Source: an uncultured Saccharospirillaceae bacterium (GTDB taxonomy: Bacteria; Pseudomonadota; Gammaproteobacteria; Pseudomonadales; Oceanobacteraceae). From it: 64,000 nucleotides of DNA. This document shows, piece by piece, positions 26,400-35,663 of this stretch. Made by a program: the position numbers and the translations under genes. The notes beneath the pieces were generated by a model. That model searched no databases and was not told the origin of the DNA. It saw only the letters and a program-made list of their open reading frames with translations. Numbering within the stretch: position 1 is the first letter of the stretch; each line of letters starts with the position of its first letter. Location: positions 142,009 through 206,008 of the forward strand of contig CANNFT010000012.1 of the NCBI GenBank assembly GCA_947503895.1. Reading direction: 5' to 3'.

Positions 26400-26520
26400 T
26401 AGCCCGACCTGTTCCCTACGCTGGTGCTAACCAGATCAGGTTCAACGGGCTTCGCAGTAGCGATCTCAGCCTACAAAAGAGTTTGAAATGGTGTTCAAAC
26501 TCAGGCACCCCGACAGATGC
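26400..26520 (-). ncRNA. TPP riboswitch (THI element)
   Basis: Read on the minus strand, the leader contains GGGGTGCC, then the conserved GGCTGAGA core and 'CGTTGAACCTGATC' followed by 'GGTTAGCACCAGCGTAGGGAA', the hallmarks of the THI box. The expression platform lies between it and the ATG at about 26327. TPP binding is expected to reduce thiC-operon expression. No clear terminator is seen in the platform, so control of translation initiation is more likely (inference). Confidence 0.95.
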
Positions 26521-26649
26521 AGGCCAGTGTAATTTCTTAAAATATATTTAACAAGCAGCAGATCAACATTGTGTTCAACTCTGATACGGGGTCGTGCTGA
26601 TTGCATCACCGTGGCGGATGGCCATGTTTACCGATCGTGTGCCTTGCGA

Positions 26650-27594
26650 TCAAAACTGAAGTTGAGTAATTAAATAGCCTATGAGGCCTACCCACACGAA
26701 AGTGCCAATGACGAAAATAACCAGTGACGTTTTTTGTTTTTCAGCCTCTCTGGGTTTAATGCCTTTCATTCTCATGACAATTTGCGCCGTCAGATTGACG
26801 GAGGCAATGTTCGCCAGTAAAAGCAATAATGCTCCCTGTGCTTCGTCGTATGACTGCATGCCCAGTGTAATTCCCAATGCTACCGTGGGCGGCAGCAATG
26901 CTACGGCAACCATTACACCCACGAGTACGGAGGATACGCCCGTCGTGATGGATAACGCGGCGGCAGCGCCGGAGGCCATCGCCAGTGCTAAACTATCCAG
27001 CCCGACTTCTGTTCGTGACAGTATTTCCGAGGTTAAGGTGATATTGGGGTAAATGAGTGCAAGCCCCATTGATAATGCTAAGGCCAGGCAAATCCCCACG
27101 ATCAGTGTTTTAAGTGATGAAGCAATATTGTCGGGCTGGCCAAGTGTCGTTGCTAAGGAGAGTGCGAGGTTGGGACCAAGCAGAGGCGCAATAACCATCG
27201 CACCAATGATTACGGCAACATTATTTTCGATGAGTCCTATCGCCGCAACAATTGTCGATAACACCACCAGCATAATGTAATGACTATTCAGTACCGATTG
27301 CCCGCTCAATTGAATGCCGAGTGCTTCGCGTGTCACGACGTGTGTTGAGGAAGCTTCATAGGGCAAGGCAAGTTCGAGCGGGTGAACCAGCACACGAAAG
27401 TTTTGTTTGCCCTCCATGAGCACCTGTAATTGATCAAGAATTTTTTGTGAACGTGATTTCTCAACCAGCATTTTCACAACGACTTGTTTTTCGCTGCGAC
27501 TGCTGATCCAGTAATCGCTGACGACATTCTGTTTGGCTAAGCGGCAAATGGCGTCTTCATTGCTGATGGGAGCGATCGCCTCAATGGTAATCAT
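26650..27594 (-). CDS. DUF389 / TIGR00341 family membrane protein
   Basis: The 314-aa protein has a soluble N-terminal region of about 110 residues followed by about six transmembrane helices. The central 'NNVAVIIGAMVIAPLLGPNLALSLA' and 'SVLVGVMVAVALLPPTVALGI' blocks are diagnostic for this uncharacterised inner-membrane family. No catalytic function is known. The start ATG at 27594 gives a clean N-terminus (MITIEAIAPIS). It is transcribed towards thiC but separated from it by the riboswitch region, so it is probably an independent gene. Confidence 0.88.
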   Translation of the reverse strand: MITIEAIAPISNEDAICRLAKQNVVSDYWISSRSEKQVVVKMLVEKSRSQKILDQLQVLMEGKQNFRVLVHPLELALPYEASSTHVVTREALGIQLSGQSVLNSHYIMLVVLSTIVAAIGLIENNVAVIIGAMVIAPLLGPNLALSLATTLGQPDNIASSLKTLIVGICLALALSMGLALIYPNITLTSEILSRTEVGLDSLALAMASGAAAALSITTGVSSVLVGVMVAVALLPPTVALGITLGMQSYDEAQGALLLLLANIASVNLTAQIVMRMKGIKPREAEKQKTSLVIFVIGTFVWVGLIGYLITQLQF

Positions 27595-27691
27595 GTCTTC
27601 GAATATTCTACGCGATTAAAAAGAATCGCAGATTAGCAACAAAGAGTGGGGTTTGCCATGATATTAGTCGCACCGCGTCAAAACAGTCGGT

Positions 27692-28231
27692 CTACGTTGT
27701 GGGTGAGTGGTGCATGGCATTCAGGTTTTGCATCAGAGACAGCATGTGCTTTGCGCGGTCTGTTTCGACAGAATTGACGTGGCTTAATGAAGCCATACGT
27801 TCTTGATAATAGGCAACCATATCTTGTGTTGGCTGGGTGTCCGAATGTTGGGTCTCTGACGGGGAATAGCCACGCTCTGCGTGACCGTGAGAAAGCGGTG
27901 TGGGCAAAACAGGCGTTTGGTGATTGGGCATGTTGGGTGAAGCAAACATGAGTTCAGACCATTCGAATTCGTCGATGACACCCGCTGATTGCAGTTTCCC
28001 CGCGAGTATTTGCAGTTCCGGTTTTGAAATATCACGAACATTGAACGATGCGACATCTTTTTCGATGGAGATGAGTGTTTGCGCCCGATCGCTAATATGG
28101 ATGTTCGCTTCTGTTTGTGCTTCACGCTTAGGAGGTGAAGCCTTGCCGCTTAGTTCGTCAATTTGGCGAGTATTTTCCGCTTTGGCGACTAATAATTCAT
28201 GGTATACAGAAGAAATGCCTGCAGATAACAC
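27692..28231 (-). CDS. Hypothetical protein, helical N-terminus and disordered tail
   Basis: I do not recognise this 179-aa protein. It would start at GTG 28231 with AGGGG a few bases upstream; no ATG is available nearby. The N-terminal third is helical and polar (SAGISSVYHELLVAKAENTRQIDELSGK). The middle has an acidic helical patch (ISKPELQILAGKLQSAGVIDEFEWSELM), and the C-terminal half is rich in Pro, His, Ser and Gln. There is no signal peptide, membrane segment or cysteine. The neighbours, a DUF389 protein and a solute-binding protein, give no functional clue. Confidence 0.6.
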   Translation of the reverse strand: MLSAGISSVYHELLVAKAENTRQIDELSGKASPPKREAQTEANIHISDRAQTLISIEKDVASFNVRDISKPELQILAGKLQSAGVIDEFEWSELMFASPNMPNHQTPVLPTPLSHGHAERGYSPSETQHSDTQPTQDMVAYYQERMASLSHVNSVETDRAKHMLSLMQNLNAMHHSPTT

Positions 28232-28371
28232 GACGACCCCTTTTAATCTGTTTTTAATTATCTGATGTACAGACTACCAAGCAAAAAGGATGCGCAGTTG
28301 TGCATTTTAGGTGTTTGGCTGTTGAGGATAGATGATTGATTGCTCTGGATGGAACCAGCCGAAGTGTGGCG

Positions 28372-29127
28372 TTAGTCGAAATTCGGAATGGCTTTTTCCT
28401 GAACCAATTGATCGTACGCTTCTTGGATGGCTTTAAGTGTTCGATTTGAAGAATATAGGCTCATGGCCATATACGGTTTGGTTGTCAGCATCGGGAACAG
28501 TTTCACCAGCTCGCTCGCACTGGAACCGTAATCACCCATCATGCGTTCGATATTATTTTCGCTGTAGGCAATTAAATCTATTCGTTCTTTTAGCAACATA
28601 TTAATGATCAACTCATTATTGTTTACTCCAAACACTTCTTCATTGTCGATGAATCCTTCTTTGAGTAAAAACTGATGCTTCATACTGTCTCTTGTGACCC
28701 CCAGTCTAAAGGCTTTCATTTCCTGTAGTGACATTGGATTGATGTTTGTCATTTTTTTCAATCGGTACACGTAAACTGTGTCAGAAGGCGCTACTTGGCG
28801 AACCCATTTGAATAATTTTTCTCGTTGAGGCGTTCTAATGACGGTATAGATCAGTGTGCTGGGCTCAGATTGTCCTTTGGCATAGGTTCGCTGCCATGGG
28901 TAGCTTTTAATGGTGTAGGTTAAACCAGATCGATCCAGCGTTTTTTTGACCACGTCTGTTGCTGAACCTTTTATTTCGCCATTCTCTTCGTAATTTAATG
29001 GTCGCCAATTATATGTGAGCACTTGGAGTTGCTTTAGTGGGGAGGTATGAGGAATGGGTTCATGACTGGCCGATGTTTTAGGAAATATAAATAGAATAAT
29101 GCAGCAGATCTGCAGTATAAATTTCAT
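28372..29127 (-). CDS. Periplasmic solute-binding protein, family 3-like
   Basis: The 251-aa protein starts at ATG 29127 with a signal peptide (MKFILQICCIILFIFPKTSASHE). An in-frame TTG at 29196 overlapping the upstream stop is less likely. The mature part has the amino-acid-binding fold 'LQVLTYNWRPLNYEENGEIKGSATDVVKK', 'YPWQRTYAKGQSEPSTLIYTV', 'MSLQEMKAFRLGVTRDS' and 'LLKERIDLIAYSENNIERM', as in SBP_bac_3 proteins. No permease or ATPase is adjacent, so it may be an orphan sensor-type or scavenging protein. It lies 65 bases downstream of a TauE/SafE permease gene and may be co-transcribed with it. Confidence 0.8.
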   Translation of the reverse strand: MKFILQICCIILFIFPKTSASHEPIPHTSPLKQLQVLTYNWRPLNYEENGEIKGSATDVVKKTLDRSGLTYTIKSYPWQRTYAKGQSEPSTLIYTVIRTPQREKLFKWVRQVAPSDTVYVYRLKKMTNINPMSLQEMKAFRLGVTRDSMKHQFLLKEGFIDNEEVFGVNNNELIINMLLKERIDLIAYSENNIERMMGDYGSSASELVKLFPMLTTKPYMAMSLYSSNRTLKAIQEAYDQLVQEKAIPNFD

Positions 29128-29192
29128 GATTCGTTTGCCATACCTAGCTTGTCGGCGCCTAGCCTTTAAGCCTAGTAGAGGTAAACTGAATG

Positions 29193-30008
29193 TCAAATAT
29201 AGGGGAGCGCGATCATTCGTAATGCGAGTATTGTAAGAACAAGTCTGAATGCTCGCATAAAAAGTTTTTCATTCATCTTGATACGTAATCGAGTGCCACA
29301 GAATGAACCCAAAATGGCTGCACAAGATAGACTTACAACTAGGTCAATCTCCGTGACAATTGAGAAACCCATCATTGTAAATAAGGCTACTTTGACAGTA
29401 TGTGAAATAAACATAATCATGGCATTAGTTGAAACCAAGGCGTTTTTATCGAGCTTTTCTTTCAATAATAATGCCGACCCCAATGGTCCGGTTGCACCCA
29501 ATAACATGCCTAAACTGCCTTGAAAAATCCCCAGTGTGACGAAGGGAAATGGCAGGTATGTTTGTAACCAACGCCCAATTTTTCTGTGCTGTCGTTCGGG
29601 AAGTTCAATTGCAGGGCATTGCTCTTTGTTTTGAGGTACTGGCTTGTTACGCAATTTGATTCTGGGCCAAGTAAACGCTTTCCCCCAAGTTAAATACAGA
29701 ATAAACAGCCCAATAATGGTTTGCATCCAATCCCAATTAACCTGTTGTAAAAGCGGGAGAGCAATGCCTGCACCTAAGCCCGTACCCAATAAAACAGGCA
29801 GTAAAATGCGCTTGTGAATATGATGCCAACTGCATAATGCCCGGCTACTATTACTGACAATTTGAATGCAACCGTGTACGGGAATCAACAGAGCAGGAGA
29901 AACGGCGCCAGCCAGCACAGGCATCAATATTAACCCACCTCCTTGCCCAATGATGGCTGACACCATAGAGGTTAAGAGTGTCACGAAGGTGAGTATAATT
30001 AATTCCAA
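29193..30008 (-). CDS. TauE/SafE family anion permease
   Basis: The 271-aa inner-membrane protein has seven to eight hydrophobic helices. It shows the repeated TauE/SafE pattern 'VSAIIGQGGGLILMPVLAG' near the N-terminus and 'LGIFQGSLGMLLGATGPLGSALLL' in the second half. The family exports or imports sulfite, sulfoacetate and related organosulfonates; the substrate here cannot be read. The only plausible start is TTG 30008, 28 bases after the acyl-CoA synthetase stop. The gene precedes the solute-binding protein on the same strand. Confidence 0.85.
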   Translation of the reverse strand: MELIILTFVTLLTSMVSAIIGQGGGLILMPVLAGAVSPALLIPVHGCIQIVSNSSRALCSWHHIHKRILLPVLLGTGLGAGIALPLLQQVNWDWMQTIIGLFILYLTWGKAFTWPRIKLRNKPVPQNKEQCPAIELPERQHRKIGRWLQTYLPFPFVTLGIFQGSLGMLLGATGPLGSALLLKEKLDKNALVSTNAMIMFISHTVKVALFTMMGFSIVTEIDLVVSLSCAAILGSFCGTRLRIKMNEKLFMRAFRLVLTILALRMIALPYI

Positions 30009-30036
30009 TACCGATTCTCGTCTTAGCGTGCGAAAA

Positions 30037-31854
30037 CTAAAAAAGTATATCGCCGGCCATTATTTTGTCTAACACGGTTTGCGAGGCCGGTTCATATTGA
30101 TCTGATTTTGGCAGCAATACTAACAGCGGTTCATTGACTTTAGTCAGGTCGATGCCTTCCTCTTTTAATTCGACTTTGCGGTATTTGAACGTACCCGTGA
30201 CGGTTTGTTCTGAACGTACACGAATAAAAAGGGGGACGGCATAAGCCGGCAGTTTATTGCGTAAATGTGTTGTAAATGCCTTGCTGTCGAATTGATTAAG
30301 TTCAGTATTTAACGTGACAGCAGCCATGCCTGCTCGCCCATCGCAGTGAGGTAACTGTACACCGTACACCACAGCGTTTTCTATTTGCTCGTATAGGTTT
30401 ACTTCTTCTTCTACTTCAGTCGTCGCCACGTTTTCACCTTTCCAGCGGAACGTGTCTCCAAGACGATCGACAAATGCGATGTGTCTCCAGCCCTGTTTTA
30501 AAACAATATCGCCACTATTGAAATACTGGTCTCCAGTTTTGAAGACATCATTTAAAACTTTCTTTTTGTTTGCTTCACTGTTGGTATAGCCTTCAAAAGG
30601 GGAGCGCTCTGTGATTTCGGCCACTAGTAAACCAGACTCACCATTACTCACGGGTTTCATAAACCCTTTCTCATCCAGTACGGGTTTATCTTTTTCAATA
30701 TCATATTCGACGACGTCGTAACTCATGGGACAGAAGCCAGCCGTTTTGTCTAAATTTAGTGAATTGACAAAAGCAATGTTGCACTCGCTGGCAGCGTAAA
30801 GTTCGACGATACGCTCAATATTGAATCTTTGCTTAAACTCCATCCAAATGTCTGGCCGAAGGCCATTGCCCCCGATCACACGAATGCTGTTGTCAGCGTC
30901 ATTTTCTTTCTTGGGCTGATTCAGTAGGTACCGACAAAGCTCCCCGATGTAGCAAAATGTAGTGACCTTATATCGGCGGCAATCATCCCAAAAGCGAGAC
31001 GCACTAAATTTTTTGGTTATCGCCATGGATGCGCCAGCACCCACGACGGACGCCCACGAAACGGTCAGTGCGTTGTTATGGTAAAAGGGCAGGCAAACGT
31101 AAAAAATATCGTCACTGCGTAATCGAAAGGTGGCCAGGCCAAACGCGCCCATTGCCTTAATCCAACGAAAGTGGGTGAGAACCGAGGCCTTGGGCATGCC
31201 AGTGGTACCACTGGTGAAAATATAATAGGCCGGTTGCTTCATCTGAATCGTTTGGCTACTGAGAGGGTTGGATTTCGAATGATTGGCACAGTGTTCCAGT
31301 AGAGACTTGTAGTCCTTCGATGGCGTGTTATTGCTATTTTCAGTAATGCGGTAGAGAGCATGCTGGTGGATGACCGGCAAATGGGCTCGTACAGCTTCAA
31401 AAGCGGGTATGCATTCGTCTCCGATTAAATAGAGTTTGGGCTTTACTGTGGTCAGGCTGTGCACCAGGGTTTTTTCCCGCTGCGTGGTGTTGATCATACT
31501 GGCGATGGCGCCCAGTTTGACCAGTGCGAGTACGCAGGCGATAACTTCTGGTCGATTTTCGATCATGACAGCGACGATGTCCCCTGCGACCACCCCCTCG
31601 CTGACCAAATAGTGAGCAATCTGGTTGCTCCATTCGTTCATCTCCTGATAGGTGTAGTGCTGATCCTCGTAATAAATAAAGCTTTTATTGGCAAATTGAC
31701 GCGCTCTGGTTTCAAATAACGCACCTATAGAATTAAACTTGTCGGCTTTTGCAGATGCTAGATAATACAGGCCCCGTGCTATGCGAGGAAAATCGCTGAG
31801 CAAGCCAATAGATTGTGTAAGGACATTTAAACCAGTAACCGGACGAGATTGCAT
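30037..31854 (-). CDS. Long-chain / very-long-chain acyl-CoA synthetase (FATP/FadD6-like)
   Basis: The 605-aa protein activates fatty acids to acyl-CoA through an acyl-adenylate. Visible motifs are the AMP-binding P-loop 'YIFTSGTTGMPKAS', 'ELYAASECN', and the hinge/catalytic 'GDIVLKQGWRHIAFVDRLGDTFRWKGENVATTEVE'. The WKGENV sequence, and the RSEQTVTGTFKYRK end where the catalytic Lys normally lies, match the ACSVL/FATP branch and mycobacterial FadD6. Such proteins can couple uptake and activation. It heads a three-gene minus-strand group with the TauE/SafE permease and the solute-binding protein; a functional link is not evident. Confidence 0.88.
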   Translation of the reverse strand: MQSRPVTGLNVLTQSIGLLSDFPRIARGLYYLASAKADKFNSIGALFETRARQFANKSFIYYEDQHYTYQEMNEWSNQIAHYLVSEGVVAGDIVAVMIENRPEVIACVLALVKLGAIASMINTTQREKTLVHSLTTVKPKLYLIGDECIPAFEAVRAHLPVIHQHALYRITENSNNTPSKDYKSLLEHCANHSKSNPLSSQTIQMKQPAYYIFTSGTTGMPKASVLTHFRWIKAMGAFGLATFRLRSDDIFYVCLPFYHNNALTVSWASVVGAGASMAITKKFSASRFWDDCRRYKVTTFCYIGELCRYLLNQPKKENDADNSIRVIGGNGLRPDIWMEFKQRFNIERIVELYAASECNIAFVNSLNLDKTAGFCPMSYDVVEYDIEKDKPVLDEKGFMKPVSNGESGLLVAEITERSPFEGYTNSEANKKKVLNDVFKTGDQYFNSGDIVLKQGWRHIAFVDRLGDTFRWKGENVATTEVEEEVNLYEQIENAVVYGVQLPHCDGRAGMAAVTLNTELNQFDSKAFTTHLRNKLPAYAVPLFIRVRSEQTVTGTFKYRKVELKEEGIDLTKVNEPLLVLLPKSDQYEPASQTVLDKIMAGDILF

Positions 31855-32002
31855 GGCATTACCTTTTTTATTGTTATGAGGTTCGGCTTGAAAGCCGTTA
31901 TGTAAGCGAACTTCGCCAAATGCATACAGACTATATAGGTTTGAGTGTTGTGAACTAATTGGCCAGATAGGTCATTTGTATTGCCAATTGAGGAAGAATT
32001 GA

Positions 32003-32782
32003 ATGTTATTTGTAGTATCCCCCGCTAAAACCTTGGACTACGATACACCATTGCCCACGGAGGAATACTCCCAGCCTGAAATGCTAAAAGACAGTCAGGT
32101 GTTGATTGACCAACTCAAAACGCTTTCGCCTGCTGATGTCTCCAGCTTAATGCACTTAAGTGACAAGCTGGCGGTTTTAAATGTTACGCGTTTCCAAGAG
32201 TGGAAGAAGCCATTTAAGCCGACGAATGCTCGACCTTGCATATTTGCTTTTAAAGGCGATGTTTATGCGGGTTTAGATGCCTACTCGCTTAACCAAGGCG
32301 ATTTCGATTTTGCACAGTCCCATATGAGGGTGCTGTCTGGACTATACGGATTACTCAAACCGCTTGATTTAATGCAACCTTATCGTCTTGAGATGGGCAC
32401 AAAGATTGAGAATGAGCGTGGTAAAGACCTATACGCATTCTGGGGAAGTAAAATCACCGAGCGACTGAATATTGCACTCACCGCCTACGAAAAGCCTGTG
32501 TTAGTCAACTTAGCCAGCAATGAATATTTTAAATCTGTTGATAAAAAAGCCATTAACGGTGAGATTATTACACCGGTTTTTAAAGATAAAAAGAACGGCG
32601 TTTATAAGGTGATTAGCTTTTACGCCAAAAAAGCCCGTGGGCAAATGGCCGCTTACATCATTCGTAATCGATTAACCGACGCAGAACAGTTAAAAGCGTT
32701 TAATGAAGTCGGTTATGAATTTAATGCCGCCTTATCAAAAGGAAACGAGTGGGTATTTACGAGGGAAGAGCAAAATGCGTAA
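32003..32782 (+). CDS. yaaA: Peroxide stress protein YaaA (DUF328)
   Basis: The 259-aa protein has the family opening MLFVVSPAKTLDYDTP. The core blocks 'ARPCIFAFKGDVYAGLDA', 'HMRVLSGLYGLLKPLDLMQPYRLEMGTK' and 'LVNLASNEYFKSVD' follow, with 'KARGQMAAYIIRNRL' near the end. E. coli YaaA protects DNA and proteins during hydrogen-peroxide stress by limiting free iron and has been shown to bind DNA. Its 3' end overlaps the start of the large peptidase gene by 8 bases, so the two are coupled; that partnership is not the usual yaaA context. Confidence 0.95.
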   Translation: MLFVVSPAKTLDYDTPLPTEEYSQPEMLKDSQVLIDQLKTLSPADVSSLMHLSDKLAVLNVTRFQEWKKPFKPTNARPCIFAFKGDVYAGLDAYSLNQGDFDFAQSHMRVLSGLYGLLKPLDLMQPYRLEMGTKIENERGKDLYAFWGSKITERLNIALTAYEKPVLVNLASNEYFKSVDKKAINGEIITPVFKDKKNGVYKVISFYAKKARGQMAAYIIRNRLTDAEQLKAFNEVGYEFNAALSKGNEWVFTREEQNA

Positions 32783-35579
32783 TCCACTTAAAAAGAAACT
32801 AAATACGTTAATCGTGTTAGCTGCTGTCGGGTGGCTGTTTTGTTTTCAATGGGCCCAAGCGGCGGACCCAAGTCTTGATTGGAAAACATTTGAAACTGAT
32901 CACTTCGAGATTCATTACCCCAGCACGTTAGAACACCTTGTGCAAACGGTGGCGTATGAGTCGGAACAAGCGCATACACGACTTGTTCCGTATTTAAATT
33001 GGACACCGAAGCGTAAAACGCAAGTGGTCATGAGTGATGACTTCGACCCATCGAATGGATCTGCGACCCCAATACCCAATAACACCATGATGTTAATCAT
33101 GCAGCCACCGACGGATGGCGAACTGGCTGATTACGATAGCTGGTTGCGCTTACTGATCACACATGAATATGCGCATATTCTTCATATTGATAAGGCGTTG
33201 GGCATTCCGTCAGGACTCCGCAATGTATTTGGGCGTTTCTTATTGTTTTTCCCAAATCTATTGCACCCAAACTGGTTTCAAGAGGGTTTTGCAACGTTTG
33301 TTGAAACCGACCAAGAAAAAGGAATTGGTCGAGGTCAGTCTGATGTTTTTCAGATGATGATGAGACAAGAAACCATTCACGGTTACAAAACGTTAGGGCA
33401 AGTCAATACTATCGGCGGACATGAGTGGCCATTTAATCATGCATATTTGTATGGTGTGCATTTTATGCAGTTTATGGAAGATGTGTACGGAAAGGGATCG
33501 GTACAAAAACTGATTCGTTATTACAGTGACAATATCCTTCCGTTTCGGGTGGATTCGAATCCTCGTTCAGTGACGGGGAAATCACTTTCTTTATTGTGGC
33601 CAGAATTTGAACGCTATTTACAAGGGCGCTATGAACCACAAATTACGAGGATAAGCAGTCAAACACCCACATCCACACAGTTGCTAGTCGAAGATGGCTT
33701 AATGTATGGCTCGCCAAGAAAAGCGCCTGACGGTGCCATTTGGTTTAGTGGGCGTGATGGGTATTCGGGCCCCATGTTATATCGAAGCTTGAATGGTAAA
33801 ACGGAAGCTGTTGTGCGCCTCAACTCGCAAGCCAATATTTCGATTAGTGCCAGCGGCGACGTTGTATTAAGTCAATTAGAGTATTGTGATCGCCATAGAC
33901 TTTATTACGATTTATATAAGCTACAAGATGATCAGCTGGTTCGATTAACGACTTGCGGACGCTATCGACAGGTCGAATGGACGGCAGAAAATGAACTGAT
34001 TGCCTTGCGATTTGAAGGGGCCATTCCATCACTCGTTTTACTGAATGCTGAAGGACAGGAAAAAAACATCATTTGGACCGGCCGGCAAGGTGATGTGGTC
34101 GGCAGTTTTGCGATTGGCGAGCAATCACAGCTGGTGGCATCCATCAAATTTGACCAAACCAGTTGGGATTTATATCAGCTCAAAGCACAGCAGTGGGATG
34201 CCATTACTAGAGATGCCGAAATCCAAATGTCACCACGCATTTATGGCGATCAACTTTACTTTGTTGAAGCTAATAAAGGCCAGTTAGATGTATATACGCT
34301 ACCCATGGCGGGAGGTGCTAAACGTCGATTGACCAATTTAATGACCGGGGCATCTGAGGTAGAAGTGATTTCCGACCAGCAATTGGTGATCTCTGAATAT
34401 ACGCATGAAGGCTATCGCATATCATCTGTTGAGATACCGGCAGGCATTAATAAAAGAAAATTTGCCAACCAACCTGCGCAAGCTTTTCGAGGGATGGAGC
34501 CTGTCGTAGGCACTACTCAGTCGTATTCACCCGTATCAACCTTACTGCCTACTTTTTGGCTGCCTGCATTTTCAAGTGGCGACATCAATAGTTTTGGCGC
34601 TTACACACAAGGGAATGATGCCGTTGGTTTTCATGCGTATACCGCGCAAATTCAATACGCTCCTGACTATGAAGATGTTTTGACCCAGATTAATTATGCC
34701 TATGCGGGCTCGTTATTATTAAGCTACAACAAGTTTTTAACTAAGCTAGATGTGATCGGGGGAGAACAATTCGACATTGCTAAGGAGCAGGAAGATATTT
34801 CTGTGGCCTACTTACAGCCATTTGTCAGTATGAGTGAGCGGGTTTATGGGTTTGCCGGTGCGATTAAATCCAATACGCGCGTTATTGCAGCGAAAGATGA
34901 AAATATTAACATTGTCGGAAACACTTCTTGGACGGAAGATTGGTATGTCGGAGGGTTAATCTATGACTCACTGAGTTCCGATGTTTTTCAGGGTGATTTC
35001 AGTCGAGGGTTAATGTCGCAATTCAACGTAGAAACCGCGAGTCTTGGTACAAATGAAATAGAGGATGGAGAAGTTTATTTATTGGATACTCGTCTGCATT
35101 TACCGGTATTTGACACGCATGTACTTTCTCAGCGACTCGTAGTCGGTTTGGGTGAGCAGAGTAATTCCGATTTTGAACTGGGGGGCGCAATGGCAGATAG
35201 CTATATTGGCCCGTCCATACAATTGAATAAGCGGAATTTTGCATTGCGTGGTTATCCAGAAGGTGAAGCAGAGCTGTCTAATGATCAGATGGCCATCTAT
35301 TCTCTGGAGTATCGCTTGCCATTCACGTGGAAAGATAACTCAATCATGGTGCCGCCGTTAGGGTTTCAAGGCTGGTCGAGTCGACTCTTCATTGATTCGG
35401 GTGCGGTATGGGTGGAAGGCGAACGTCCTGAAAAAGCTTATACAGGTTTGGGTGGTGAGATTATTATGGATACAACAGCATTTTACTTCTTGCCCTTCCG
35501 CTTGAGGTTGGGAGTCGCACAAGGGTTAGAAGAGATCGGCGAGTTAACTGGCTATATTCAGGCTGGCGGGGCATTTTAA
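32775..35579 (+). CDS. Exported gluzincin-like metallopeptidase, beta-propeller and Omp85-like barrel fusion
   Basis: The 934-aa protein starts at ATG 32775, inside the yaaA 3' end, behind GAGGGAAGAG. It has a signal peptide (MRNPLKKKLNTLIVLAAVGWLF..AQA|AD). Residues about 35-290 form a peptidase-MA-like domain with the zinc motif HEYAH at 130-134 and 'WFQEGFATFVE' about 30 residues later, as in gluzincins. Residues about 300-620 are repeats of TolB/PD40 propeller type (e.g. 'GSPRKAPDGAIWFSGRDG', 'AEIQMSPRIYGDQLYFV'). The last ~300 residues look like an outer-membrane barrel, with an Omp85-like 'LRGYPEG' at about 824 and a terminal Phe. No POTRA domains are evident. Substrate is unknown; a cell-surface protease is the inference. 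Confidence 0.8.
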   Translation: MRNPLKKKLNTLIVLAAVGWLFCFQWAQAADPSLDWKTFETDHFEIHYPSTLEHLVQTVAYESEQAHTRLVPYLNWTPKRKTQVVMSDDFDPSNGSATPIPNNTMMLIMQPPTDGELADYDSWLRLLITHEYAHILHIDKALGIPSGLRNVFGRFLLFFPNLLHPNWFQEGFATFVETDQEKGIGRGQSDVFQMMMRQETIHGYKTLGQVNTIGGHEWPFNHAYLYGVHFMQFMEDVYGKGSVQKLIRYYSDNILPFRVDSNPRSVTGKSLSLLWPEFERYLQGRYEPQITRISSQTPTSTQLLVEDGLMYGSPRKAPDGAIWFSGRDGYSGPMLYRSLNGKTEAVVRLNSQANISISASGDVVLSQLEYCDRHRLYYDLYKLQDDQLVRLTTCGRYRQVEWTAENELIALRFEGAIPSLVLLNAEGQEKNIIWTGRQGDVVGSFAIGEQSQLVASIKFDQTSWDLYQLKAQQWDAITRDAEIQMSPRIYGDQLYFVEANKGQLDVYTLPMAGGAKRRLTNLMTGASEVEVISDQQLVISEYTHEGYRISSVEIPAGINKRKFANQPAQAFRGMEPVVGTTQSYSPVSTLLPTFWLPAFSSGDINSFGAYTQGNDAVGFHAYTAQIQYAPDYEDVLTQINYAYAGSLLLSYNKFLTKLDVIGGEQFDIAKEQEDISVAYLQPFVSMSERVYGFAGAIKSNTRVIAAKDENINIVGNTSWTEDWYVGGLIYDSLSSDVFQGDFSRGLMSQFNVETASLGTNEIEDGEVYLLDTRLHLPVFDTHVLSQRLVVGLGEQSNSDFELGGAMADSYIGPSIQLNKRNFALRGYPEGEAELSNDQMAIYSLEYRLPFTWKDNSIMVPPLGFQGWSSRLFIDSGAVWVEGERPEKAYTGLGGEIIMDTTAFYFLPFRLRLGVAQGLEEIGELTGYIQAGGAF

Positions 35580-35663
35580 GGCCATGAATAATGCTTTATT
35601 CAGCTTGAATAATTTAAAAGAGAACGAATTCATTCACCGGAAATTACAACAAGGAATATCACT

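Noticed and set aside
26540..26600. Promoter for the thi operon upstream of the riboswitch
   Set aside because: Candidate boxes (TTGATC with an AT-rich -10) are present but too weak and ambiguous in spacing.
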